Source: Antedon mediterranea (Eukaryota > Echinodermata > Crinoidea > Comatulida > Antedonidae). Taken from it: a stretch of DNA of 64,000 nucleotides. Below, piece by piece: positions 45,817-62,337 of the stretch (the first letter of the stretch is position 1; the number at the start of each line of letters is the position of its first letter). The notes under the pieces were generated by a model that saw only the letters and a program-made list of their open reading frames with translations, had not been told where the DNA came from and searched no databases. Location of the stretch: the NCBI RefSeq assembly GCF_964355755.1, contig NC_092679.1, positions 1,116,001-1,180,000 on the forward strand, given 5' to 3'. The translations under genes were made by a program, and so were the position numbers.

Positions 45817-47386
45817 ATAAAACAGTTTACTATGTTACATTTTATTCTCAGGGTGTAAAGGAATATTATTGGTAGAAATGCGGGAGTTTCATTTGGATCT
45901 GTTAAGGAATCTATTAATTCCAGTGGCGTAACGGCTATAAGCACTTACTGGATAATTGGGGCTTCAGCAGTGCCCATAGGAAAAAACAAGCATTCAAATA
46001 TTTTTAAAAATGCTAAAAACAACCGAGGCTTCCCGGGGAGGGGGGAGAGGGCACGTACAGTTCTTAAACCAGAGGCCTTGGGTCTCTATGTGACGCCACT
46101 GATTAATTGCCATAGCCAGCACACTCATTTTAGGTAATAAGATATGTGTGCACTTCAGCAGCCCTCTTAACAATGTGAGGCAATGGTTGTAAATATTGTA
46201 TATTTAATAAATAACATCATACTACAAGCTTGTGAATGTGTCTTTTGCGGGAAAAGATGGCGCTACCATGTAGATTTTGATTCGATTTAAAGACAATTAT
46301 TAATGGTAAGACTTAATAATGATGCATGAGGAACCTCAATGGGGCTAATTCTGAAGTTGGAGGTTTTATGACAAGCTTTTTAGTCATTGACGTCATGAAA
46401 TTGTTCATTAATTTTCATTCCATTTGCCGAATTTATTTGCGTGAAAAGAAAGCTTCAGCTAATTAATATGCATGCGTATTATACAAGCGCTTGTGAACGT
46501 TCTAGGGAGTCAAACCATGACCTTGGTGCACAGATAAGTGTCGAACATACTTTTTAATGTACAACGCGGTCATGTCAGCTATTCCTGGAATTACAATCAT
46601 GTCATTAGGCCTATCTTTACCACTTGTGTGGGCGTGTCTATCACATACAGTTGCCATTCACACATGGTTGAATGATTCCCAAGCGTACGCGGATTACCCA
46701 CACGTCTTAAAGACGCGTCAAACTAATATACCGTAAACTGAAGAGAGGAAACTTTTATAGTCTGTCTTAGTCGAGATTTCCCGCTTGAAACCACATGAGT
46801 ACCATTGCAGAAAAAAAAACCCGGCAAGGAATCAACATGGAAACATTATGATGATAAGGGGAAATAATCTAGACATGATTATAGCACATGAATTGTTAAT
46901 GTTCCCCACTTAAATTCCATATAATTATTTCAACTTTATTGATTAAAGTTTTAATTGCACATACCTTATTTGGAAGAATTAATAGATAATTCGGTGGATT
47001 GTTATGGTAGGCCTTCGTACACGTGGTAAATTGCCAAAAACAGCTCATGATTACCAAATTAATGTTAGTGAGAGATACTAAGAAAGCTTTTAAAACGCTA
47101 AATTATTTTAAATAAACAAATAAAATATTGCAAATTTAAAATTTGATTGGAGTTTTGCCTGGGTCACTCTTCTGAACTTCCGAACTTCTTTAATTCCTCC
47201 TCGACATTTCGAGGTCATCATTCGTAACAATTCTTTTGTTTTTTACTTCATCCACGTCTGCTAAATCGATTATCGAGATAATAATGACAGGAACTGTAAA
47301 AACTCCATCGTCGCACAATTGTCGTGTTTCTCTGTGTCTGATAAGACGACCAGTACTTTAGGTTCGGCAGTCTGTGAGCCATCATC
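45817..47386. other. Intergenic region JKAMP to ependymin-related gene
   Basis: Holds the JKAMP 3' UTR (AATAAA at 46206-46211) and the upstream region of the next gene. No other coding frame, RNA gene or repeat that I can support. Confidence 0.5.
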
Positions 47387-49565
47387 ATGAATGCAAAACT
47401 GTGCGCGTTGTTTTTTACCGTCTGCCTGGTGTACGTGGTGTCCGCGCGAGAAGCGAACCGGTGCTGTTTCCCCAAGAGGTACAGGATTGATTATGGTAAC
47501 GTTAAAATTTATTTTTATCGAATTTCTTTTTTTTATTGGAAACTTTATTGTTGTTTAAAACCGTAATTTATTTACTTGTGTGATAACGTAAACGATAACT
47601 ATGAAAAATTTCAACAATACCATCGTAGATAATATTTAGAATGGGTACGTTTCTCTCTTTAGATTTAGATACCGTATTTACAATGGAAAATGGCTTTTTG
47701 GGTTACTACCCAACCAACTTCAGCATCACGTTCGACTTCACCAAGCCACGGTCCTTGTTCACAACTGGTAGGTTCGACGTGGAAACTGGATCTACAACTT
47801 ATACAAATCGCATACGTCATTATTCTAAGGTCAGAACCTAAATAGCTCATTGGCCACTACGCACAGTAGAGACGCGCGCGTTCAAACGATGATATCAACG
47901 GTATGGGGTTGTACGCGCGCGTAAATAATGTGCCTCCTCTTTCGAAGAGTCACTGACAGTTCGTTAATATTATCTTTTTTTTGATACGACTTCTTTGTTA
48001 AATAAATTAATGAATTCATTCTACATTATTTTAAAAAGAAATTGGAGTGGATATTCAGTGACAGCTCTCCAAATTGTACTTTACGAGAACTGACAGCACC
48101 AGATCCACTAAAATGCATTCCAGGTTTGTAGTCTATCTTATTATATCTTAACAAGTACGTTGAAACCTCGGAGCTGGCATTGGGCGTGGTTAGTGTGAGG
48201 GACCCTAACCCTAAACCACCACATTATGGCATCAATTATTCCCTAATTCGAGTAATGTAATAAATAATAGTAAGCCTAAAGCTTTGTCGATCCCCAATAT
48301 GAGGACGTAAATAAAGTCTGTAAACGCAACGCAATTAATTTGACCAATCACGACGAGATGGATCTTCTAAACTGTCGCCTGTGATTGGTCAACTCATTAC
48401 TTGTGTCCATGGTGGGAACCAAACTTTTAACAAACTTTTGTAATTGTAGACACTGCGGAACTTATACAAGAATACCACATGATGGAGAACATTGAGATGG
48501 CAGACTGGGAGATTCAGTTAAATAGATCAGGGATTATCGGTGAACAGACATTGTCAGTTACTAAAGAAGGTTGTTTGCCCGTCTCAGAAATGTTCCATCT
48601 CATTAATTTTAACGTACCGCAACCGGGTGAGTGTTATATGAATCCGATTTCAATGTATTATTGATTTTTGGTCAGTGTTTCGCTCTACTCAGACCAATTA
48701 CACCGGCCGACATTAGGTAGTAGTAAGCACCTCTATGGTCAAAACTATTATCATGTTGTCGAGAACTCTCATGGCATAGACCTACATTTTAAAAATCTGT
48801 GAATAATGGTATAGTTTGACATCACCACCTTTATGCATCATCGTCATCGTCATCAGCATCCTTAATTATAACATTTTAAATCAAATTTCTCTACTTAACT
48901 TAACTAAGAAACACAATCTACTTTCTTTAGCCCCCTTTTTCCAAATCGGAAAATACAAGAATTTTCAGAAGATATCACAGTCGCGTACAAATAAGGACTT
49001 TAAGTTGCCCAAGAATTGTCCGAAAGAGCTTGCATCGACACTGAGAAAACGAAGTATTGACGACGACCAAGAAAAGGTATGTTAATTATCTTAAATTTAG
49101 TTCACCCACTGTTGGACGGATGTGCAACGTACGGTAAGTGATTTGACCAATCACAAGTGATTACTGAATTTATTGGTCAACTAGTCGATTACGTTGCGTC
49201 CACGTACGTCTTTGCGTTGCGCTATACGAACTTTCTCGACCTGTTTTGTGAAGTTTTGTACTATAAGTTGAGAACACTTCATCCAAACCAGCCTCTCATT
49301 AAGGCGTCCTATGAAATAATCTATAGTAGGCCTAGGCCATATTTACCAGCAATTTCTTATCTTATAGTTTTAGTGAAAACCACTCAATTTTGAGTTAATG
49401 CTGAGCATTGCTGGATTGAGCCGGTATAGTGTAGAGGCTGAGTGACCTAAGTAAAAAACTGAGATCGATGTTAATTAATGAACACGTGACTTTTGTTTTT
49501 AGGAAATCGATATTGAGAAAGAAATGGAAGAATTTATGATGATGCAGCCGCTCGCAAACTGGTAG
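47387..49565 (+). CDS. Ependymin-related secreted protein
   Basis: Secreted, Ca2+-binding-type extracellular or lysosomal lipid-pocket protein of the ependymin-related family, which is expanded in marine invertebrates. Six exons: 47387-47495, 47663-47829, 48039-48123, 48450-48626, 48931-49076, 49503-49565; 248 aa in phase. An N-terminal signal peptide (MNAKLCALFFTVCLVYVVSA) is followed by a Cys-Cys pair (RCCFPKRY). Family landmarks: DFTKPRSLFTTGRFDVETGS, CTLRELTAPDPLKCIP, LSVTKEGCLPVSEMF and FKLPKNCPKE, with Cys spacing as in ependymins. After the last Cys there is a RKRS site near residue 218 and an acidic Met-rich tail. Polyadenylation signal at 49709-49714. It is tail to tail with the PLD gene. 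Confidence 0.85.
48310..48428. mobile_element. MITE family 2, copy
   Basis: atttgaccaatcacgacgag and the inverted gtgattggtcaactcatta, ending atggtgggaaccaaac. It lies in intron 3 of the ependymin-related gene, ending about 20 bp from the next acceptor. Confidence 0.7.
49105..49225. mobile_element. MITE family 2, diverged copy
   Basis: gatttgaccaatcacaagtg and ttggtcaactagtcgattac with GACG-rich flanks. It lies in the last intron of the ependymin-related gene. Confidence 0.6.
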
Positions 49566-50819
49566 TGACGTCATTGTGGAGCACCACACGTATTTGGAAT
49601 ATTTCTATATAACACGTTTTAATTTTAAACTCTTAAGTTATAGGACCATTTTATTTACATTCATCTTGAATCATTTAAACTCTGTAAATTATGATATATA
49701 CACAAAACAATAAAGTTAAAAACAGTTAAAATTATGATTTCTATTTTTTAACGCGCGCGCATGCCAAAATCGTCTGGTGACTTACAGGCCATCTAGAATG
49801 AAACTAAAAACTCCGAAATAGTCTTCTATACGATAAGGTCAGTTTACTTAACGGTAAGCGGAAAACCGCATAGCCTTTGCCACGTAGAATCTATCCTGAG
49901 CGCAAACCGCCCCTCCCGCTACGTGTTGTGTGTAAATGGTTGTGTCTGAACGGTTTGATTGTGGTACTTCCCGCTCTTCGTTTCACTGTCTTCATATAGT
50001 ATGGGTTTCTCAAAGGAGAGGTACTCTACTGGACAATTGAGTGCTCTGTGTACGATACAGGACACCGGAAACTGTATTTCTGTGCTACTCAGGCTTAAGC
50101 CTTACTTCCTTAGATGGTCAAGTAGCCTCCAGTAAATTGTTGACAAAATATTATATTACATTATTATTCGTTTGTGAATGCAGCCCGCAGCCTTACGCAT
50201 ATTTTATTGAGACAAAATTTTCGGTCCGTACGTTGGCCCTTTTCTTTTTTTCAGGACTTTTTTAAAACAGTCAACAATATTAGCAAAACATTAATTGGAG
50301 CCATACTTATAAACAAATAATCATATCAATTTTATTCATTTACTAGCATATAACATATAATATATAACTTCAGTACTGTTGTAATTAAAGTACAGCTAAG
50401 AGAAGAAATTAGACAACAAATTTACTACACTACTCGTAGATTAAAATATCAGATTATGCAATGAACAAATGAACACTATACATTACCCTGGATATACCAC
50501 CATGTTTCCTCCATATACCACCAACTGTCAATCAACACACGTGACAGTGTTATATCAGTGTGCAGCAAATTATGTGATAAGCTAGCTATGCTAAAACAGC
50601 ACCTTAAAAGGTAGCTCCGGGCATAAAATTCCAATATGTATATTATGAGATATAAACCTTTGAAACATTACAAAAAAAGTCCTATAGCAACATTTTTTTA
50701 ATAAAAAGGATTATTTAACGATGTTTTTTCTGCTTTTCTTTATCAGAAAATAAGTGGGGTTATTATCAATGTTGATGCAAAGATTAAAATTTTTTTTAAA
50801 ACCCAGAGCTCCCCTTTAA
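49566..50819. other. Convergent 3' region, ependymin-related / PLD
   Basis: Contains the 3' UTRs: plus-strand AATAAA at 49709-49714 and minus-strand AATAAA at 50331-50336. I see no further gene or repeat. Confidence 0.5.
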
Positions 50820-53800
50820 CTAAATGGAGAGTTCTTCGGCATATTTAGATTCCCAGTCTCGATTAAATACGTCACGTAATTGATCCTGAAGACTGTTGGA
50901 ATCATTTGAGGTTGAGTGAGTGTTGTTAACAATTAGTCCTACACCACCAGTCAACGTGAAGTAGCTCCCATCCCAGTTTGAAGTACCTATTAATCATCAC
51001 AACACAAATCAATGCATAATAATCACAGTTAATTAAATTATTACTCAACAGTCACATAATCAAATTTAATTAACAAGATTAATCATTGAAAATGACAATC
51101 AATAATACTTAGTTTAATAATCAACATTTTAAATGATAATATTGAATTTCTGGAAAAAGATGATAAGCTGATGATGAGTTGAATGGGTTAATTGTAATGG
51201 TCAAAGGTAACAACTTAGAAAAATGAAATATCAGGAAAGAACTTAAAATCACTCAAAAAGTTGGGAAACTATCGGGAGACTTGGGAAATTATCAGGAGAC
51301 TTGGGAAACTATCGGGAGACTTGGGAAACTATCGGGAGACTTAGGAAACTATCGGGAGACTTGGGAAACTATCGGGAGACTTGGGAAACTATCGGGAGAC
51401 TTGGGAAACTATCGGGAGACTTAGGAAACTATCAGGAGACTTGGGAAACTATCGGGAGAGTTGGGAAATTATCTGGAGACTTGGGAAACTATCGGGAGAC
51501 TTGGGAAACTATCGGGAGACTTAGGAAACTATCGGGAGACTTGGGAAACTATCGGGAGACTTAGGAAACTATCGGGAGAGTTGGGAAATTATCTGGAGAC
51601 TTGGGAAACTATCGGGAGACTTGGGAAACTATCGGGAGACTTAGGAAACTATCGGGAGACTTGGGAAACTATCGGGAAACTTGGGAAACTATCGGGAGAC
51701 TTAGGAAACTATCGGGAGACTTGGGAAACTATCGGGAGACTTGGGAAACTTGGGAAACTATCGGGAGGTCTTCATTAAACATAGACTGTTAAAACTCACC
51801 AATATAAGCCGCATTGTCTGTCACCATATATTTATTATGGTTGACCCTTGAATATGGAATATACCTTTGATCGTCAGGAACTCTGAACAATTTCTAATGG
51901 CAAAGAATTGAATTCATTAGAACACTAAATGTAAAATCTTGTAGTATTTCTATACCATGCCTAACCTGCTAGGATACTCACAACATCAACTTTGTTTTCA
52001 CCAATTTCATTTATGACTTTAAATGACCGCAGGTAAGGAAGCATTTTGCTGGAAGTATGGTTCCATATGCTGCCTAGAATTTGAACTTCAACCCCACGCT
52101 CTATCGCTGCTTTTCTAAGACGATCATCAATCACTGGCCAAAACCTAAAAAAAACCAAAAAAAACAACAAAATGAAATAAAAAAATTAAATTAAAAAAAA
52201 GTACTTGTAAGAAACATTTTCTCTGTAAAGAATAATTAATAAAATGGCTGGCAAATATAAAATATTGAATTCCTATTTTAATTGTATTCATTGTAATTTA
52301 CACGAGTTTCTGCAAAAAAGAAATATTTTTGTAGAAATTTGGTTGGTCACTTAATTAATTAACACAAAAAGGAACATACAACTGCTCTGCTTCTCCTCTC
52401 CTATATTCTGGGATAATTGGCAAGTAGTCCATGACAGCCACCTTGATAAATGTCTTTGCTCTGTCAATCACATGAAGAATGGCATCAATGTCCGACACCC
52501 TTCCTTTGGGGCAAAACGAAGGAGGGGAACTCTATAAAAAAAAACACGAAAGAACAATTTTGAAAGAGGTTTACTACACAAATTAGTGTTAAAATTGCTC
52601 CATAGTATGAATGAACTACTATATGGTTGTTTTGTTTCTGTTTTTGTTTGCATTGATATGGATATAATAAAACGGGATCTCCTCTCCTATATTCTGGGAT
52701 ATTTGGCAAGTAATCCATGATTAGTTTCATTTAAATAACTTGATATATAATGAAACTAGTGAAAGGTGACTGAAACTTACCGAGAGAACTACCCTTGCAT
52801 TAGTGTTATTAAAAGGGACAGGCATTGTGTTGTTAAAGTTATAGTCCGTATTGAGATCTTGTGGCCAACTTGACGGTACATAGGCATCCTTTTCACCAAG
52901 TTTCCAATACACTTCAAATATTTTAGCCATGTCTTGAGCAAGACAACTGCAATTGTAAACTGCTGCTCCTAGTTCTTTTACCTAAGTATTCATAAGAAAT
53001 AAAAAGTAACAATGAAAGATAATCAAAAGGAAAATTACTGGGAAAAAGAAGACAATGCTGTGTGTATCAGTGGTTGGATCACAATGAAGATAAAAGTTAA
53101 AGATGTATTGTCCCTTTGACTAATCCCCAAAAAATAAAAAATAAAAGATTTCGAAAAAAGGTGGGTCATTTTGAAGTATCATAATAGTTATTAACTATCA
53201 CCAAAAATTTGTCGAAAAAAAAATCATTTAACTAAAATACAGACGTTTTTTTGTTTAAAAAATAACTTTGACTTCCAGTCAAAGTTTTCCATCAAAACAT
53301 ATCCCATAATGAAACGCGCTTGTTTCGCTACTCTGTATGCATATTTCATAAAACTTCTTTACGATCTGTGTGAAAATACCTTCTCAACTGTGACAAGTTG
53401 TAAATAATCCTAATTAGCATATGCATAATGCATACTCGTGGTTTGAAATCTTTGTTTACTTTCACTCGCGACGATTTTCCAGACGAAATGTTATCAAACT
53501 AATTTAGCTGTTATTTACGTACTTGTTGTTTTTGGCTAGAATTTTCGACTTAAAGTGAATAACTTTAATATTACTTTGATATGGCCAATTTAAATTTAGA
53601 ATATTTTGACCTTCATTTTTTTGTGTTTCAAGGGACAATACATCATTAAACAAAAGGCTAAAATAAAATCCAGAATATCCGAATAAGAAATTGCAGAGCT
53701 TCCAGGTAGCACTAACCATTTCTTCAGTTAACAATGAAAATATAAATAATAATAAATACAACTGTTACCTGAGCTACTATACCTTTAATATTTCATTTGT

Positions 53801-55036
53801 TTATTATTTTTATTTAGTCTGGTGGCCATGACTTAAAGTTTGCCTCCAAACTCTATTTTGGCCTTCTGTGTAATTTTAATATTTTAAATTGTAAATGTTA
53901 TGTGTTCGTGTGCAGAGAAACAATAAAAACAAACAATTAACCTCTGCAAGAGAACGAAAATCAATATTTGCACTTCCAACATAGAAATGTGTATCGTCAA
54001 CAAGCAGCATTTTGGTGTGCAAGATGCCTCCGTTCATTAGCCTGGAAAAGTTCAATGACCTAGCTTCCACGGCTTTTGCTTTCACAAGATCTAAGACATC
54101 CCAATCTGGAAATTTAGTAGATGGCATGTTGTATGCAATACGGATGTCAATGTTTCTGGTCGTACCAGCTTTCAACAGCTCCTTATAGATTGTTTCTCCC
54201 TAAGAAAAAAATATATTACTGTTAGAATCTGGCATAAACAATCCTTCTTAAGCTCTGTTTACACTATCAAACTAGTTTGACAAAAAAAGTGTAACCAAAT
54301 ATGGTAGTGATATGCCAAAATATGGTGTAGTGATATGGCATAATCATGTCCATATATGGGACATCACATTTTCTTGTCCCAAGTTTGATAGTGTAGACAG
54401 AGCTATATTGATTACTAATATAATTGTGTTGTTTTCACTTTTAATCTGACAAAAACATAACATAAACAACTGTGACAAAATAATTCTATTGTACATCAAC
54501 TGTAGAGGGAGACTCAGTGACGTTGACATCTTGAGCACGTAACGTCCAATAAAATGAAGCAACATCTATTTTGGTTTTAGCAGACTGTATCAAGTTCATC
54601 CAAGTATTGAAAGTGGATACGTGGGATGGAGCGCCCTCAGCGTATGTCAGATTCTTAGGAATGCTTTCCACAAGCACAACTCTAAACAAAAAAATAATTA
54701 AGATAAACATTATTCCAAGGGAACTATTAAATCTATAATAATGGCATAGTTAAAGGTAGCATATAGTTTTGACTGGATGGACCACCCTCGTAAAATATTG
54801 AATATTGAAATAAGAATGTTTAATTTGCATATATGTAAATTAGTTCACCTGCATTCACTGGTACATACAGTATCTTCTGTCGACGGCTTGTTGTTTAGAA
54901 AAGGAAGCACAAACAGATAACATATACCAAACAGTGAAAACATTAGAATAACTATTTGTACAACAATCAGAAGTGAGAGTTTCTTCTTTGGTATTTTAAG
55001 TTCTTCCTCATACTGTGTTAAGAGAGGCGTGTTCAT
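50820..55036 (-). CDS. PLD3: PLD3/PLD4-type phospholipase D family protein
   Basis: Type II membrane protein of ER-to-lysosome traffic; vertebrate PLD3/PLD4 are lysosomal 5' exonucleases and also make the lipid BMP. Eight coding exons: 54849-55036, 54495-54681, 53942-54199, 52781-52981, 52380-52531, 51982-52144, 51800-51893, 50820-50986; 469 aa in phase (human PLD3 is 490). A short cytosolic N-terminus is followed by one membrane segment (about residues 20-46). Landmarks: [27 protein letters not shown], first HKD motif LHTKMLLVD with His near 186, [47 protein letters not shown], second HKD motif NHNKYMVTD with His near 402, [13 protein letters not shown] likely 5' UTR exon ends at 55758 (donor gtaagt) and joins at 55048. 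Confidence 0.93.
51259..51771. repeat. 20-bp minisatellite with higher-order pattern
   Basis: About 25 copies of ttgggaaactatcgggagac. Variant units (ttagg..., ...attatctggagac) recur in a fixed order, and the block starting gggagag-ttgggaaattatctgg repeats after 120 bp (51450, 51570). It lies in PLD intron 7. The ORFs across it are repeat artefacts. Confidence 0.95.
52678..52731 (-). pseudogene. Partial duplicate of PLD exon 5 in the preceding intron
   Basis: The minus strand reads [18 protein letters not shown], against [19 protein letters not shown] in exon 5 (52380-52531). About 54 bases are near-identical (tctcctctcctatattctgg at both places). It lacks the rest of the exon and a clear acceptor, so it is probably a dead partial duplication. 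Confidence 0.75.
53103..53645. mobile_element. Short non-autonomous copy of the outer element
   Basis: Perfect 15-bp terminal inverted repeats gatgtattgtccctt (53103-53117) and aagggacaatacatc. The interior matches the two flanks of the 34-40 kb block. It contains no ORF of its own. It lies in PLD intron 3. Confidence 0.8.
54248..54404. mobile_element. MITE family 1, copy f
   Basis: aagctctgtttacactatca left, tttgatagtgtagacagagc right, with the internal atatggtagtgatatg block duplicated as in copy b. It lies in PLD intron 2. Confidence 0.88.
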
Positions 55037-55758
55037 TTCATTCAGTTTCTGAAAAATAAAAGACTCAATTTGTTGTCAACAACTTTCTTAAGATGAACAT
55101 AACACTGTATGAGGTAATAACAACTTCTTTAATTACAACTTTAACTTCCTGTATTCATAAGGAAATGATATTAATATCTAACAATGGACCCAAACAAAGA
55201 CCAACAGTTAGACCCCAATTATTACATCGTAAACTTGGATATTAAATATTATATATAGAATGTTTACACATCAAAAGAGTTGTTAGTACCTGATTATTTT
55301 TATCACACATTCTGATGCTATTACTGTACTTATAAAACCTTGGTTTCAAGCTATGTGTTTATATGATTTGTTGATGCTCTAGTCTAATCAATTGGTTTTG
55401 AATCTTGTCATTATACTTGGACAATCTATAATGGAACATAAATGGAACATAATTATTAATAGCAAGTAGGCCTACATAGGCCTACTGGCTGTAGTGTAGG
55501 CACTGGAGTAGGCAAACTGCATAAAAAAAACCATGGAGTAAACTCCATGAAAAAATCAAGGAAAGTGAAACCTATACAATTCTACTTAGTCTTGTTAGAC
55601 TTAGAGTAAAATCTAGATGTTGTTTGGTAGGCCTATTATATAATAATAGGGCCTTTAAATCCATTACAGAGCTTTCGGGCAGCACTAGCCCTTCCTTAGT
55701 TAATATAAAATATACATTAAAATAAGAAAATGAATTTCTTGCAAAAGAGGAACTTACC

Positions 55759-55955
55759 TTGTTTTGTGTTAGTGTTCAAATATTTATTTTTTATCATGGG
55801 ATAATTTTCATTGTGCTATGCTCATTCAAGCGTGAAAACTGACCTGAACAATTAAATCGAGTCTGTGATTGGTCAGTCATTTTAACAATAAACAACAAAA
55901 GCAACTGTCACATGTCATAACGTAGCAGCGAACAACTGCGTAACAAAAATTCGTC
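55759..55955. promoter_or_regulatory. Bidirectional promoter, PLD3-like / cathepsin F
   Basis: About 200 bp separates the PLD leader-exon donor (55758) from the cathepsin F ATG (55956). It contains an inverted CCAAT box (attgg, 55868-55872) and gtcacatgtc (55907-55916), an E-box close to the CLEAR/M-box site (GTCACATG-type) bound by MiT/TFE factors that switch on lysosomal genes. Sites are seen; binding is inference. Confidence 0.5.
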
Positions 55956-61075
<5,120 letters not shown>

Positions 61076-61857
61076 CACTCTACAGATCTCCTCTGAAATA
61101 CAAAATAATATCTACTCAAGAGTATCATTTTAAATTTTAACTTGTAAAATGTTCTTTGGACACATTTTAAATTATTAGATCTAATTATAAATATATCAAA
61201 ATTTTAAGGTAAACAATAACAGGTTTTTAAAAATAAATTGTTAAATAATAAGGAATATAATGATAATACAATAATAATATACTTTTATATGAATTTTGAA
61301 AGTATTTAGTATTTTAAATTTTAAAACGTTTTTTTGGACACATTTTATCTATTATTTAAGTAGGTATGAGATCTAATTATAAAGATACAAACATATTAAG
61401 GTAAACAATAACAGGTTTTTTAAAAATAAAAGATTAAATATTAACGAATAATATAATACAATAATAATAATTCTTAAATATATGAATTTTGAAATAGCAA
61501 TAGGATCAATATTTTTATGAAGAGTAAATATTAGATGAAAAGATTTTATACATTTAAATTACAGTATTGTGAATAATTGATATTTGTAAGTAAAATGTTA
61601 TCAACTGGATAATAATATTGTTTTATGTTTTTTATTGGTAGTATTTAGTGGTCTCTAGGTCCATTCATTGTTTCTATTTGATGTCGAACACGTTTATCAC
61701 ACATTTTAGCATAAGACAACTGGATACATAACAGTTGATCTGTCGATTGTGATTGGTTAAAACAATGTGCGTACAATATTGCAGTATTACTCCACATCGG
61801 AGATTTGACCAATCATAAGCGATGGATTATTGGAACTCGTCATTAGTCAACTTGCTT
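61076..61857. other. Cathepsin F 3' flank with a diverged tandem duplication
   Basis: AATAAA at 61232-61237. Segments 61130-61310 and 61312-61495 share ordered blocks (tggacacattttaa, gatctaattataaa, aggtaaacaataacaggttt, atatgaattttgaaa), so they are an old tandem duplicate of about 185 bp. No coding sequence seen. Confidence 0.7.
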
Positions 61858-61990
61858 AAGATTGGTTCCCACTGAGACGCAACGCTAGGATGTAAGAGAA
61901 ACGCAATTGATTTGACCAATGTCACGCGATAGTTTGATAATCAAACGCTTGTCAAATTGCTTACGTTCCTGCGTTACGTCCTAGTGGGAA
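61858..61990. mobile_element. MITE family 2, full copy
   Basis: ttggttcccactgagacgca left and gcgttacgtcctagtgggaa right, inverted, with tttgaccaatgtcacgcg internally. Its right end continues into the tandem array that follows. Confidence 0.85.
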
Positions 61991-62337
61991 CCTATCATTA
62001 CGTTGCGCGTCTACGTCCTTGCGTTGCGTCCTAGTGAGAACAACAATCATTACGTTGCGCGTCTACGTCCTAGTGGGAACCAATCATTACGTTGCGCGTC
62101 TATGTCCTTGTGCGCGTCCTAAGTGAAAACCAATCATTACGTTGCGCGTCTACGTCTTTGCGTTGCGTCCTACAGTGGGAACCAATCATTACGTTGCGCG
62201 TCTACATCCTTGTGTTGCGTCCTAGTGTGAGCCAATCATTACGTGGCGCGTCTAAATCCTTGTGTTGCGTCCTAGTGTGAGCCAATCATTACGTTGCGCG
62301 TCTACGTCCCTGCGTTTCGTCCTAGTGGAAACAAAGT
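61991..62337. repeat. About 50-bp tandem array derived from MITE family 2
   Basis: Seven copies starting atcattacgttgcgcgtcta at 61994, 62046, 62083, 62133, 62185, 62235 and 62285 (period about 50, one copy shortened to 37). Each unit ends in the MITE terminus gcgtcctagtgggaac. Confidence 0.92.

Noticed and set aside
51301-51792. Overlapping ORFs with a 20-residue repeat
   Set aside because: Artefact of a 20-bp minisatellite in a PLD intron: three units equal 60 bp, so all three frames are open.
62092-62280. ORF across the MITE-derived tandem array
   Set aside because: Frame is generated by a repeated unit of about 50 bp; no homology.
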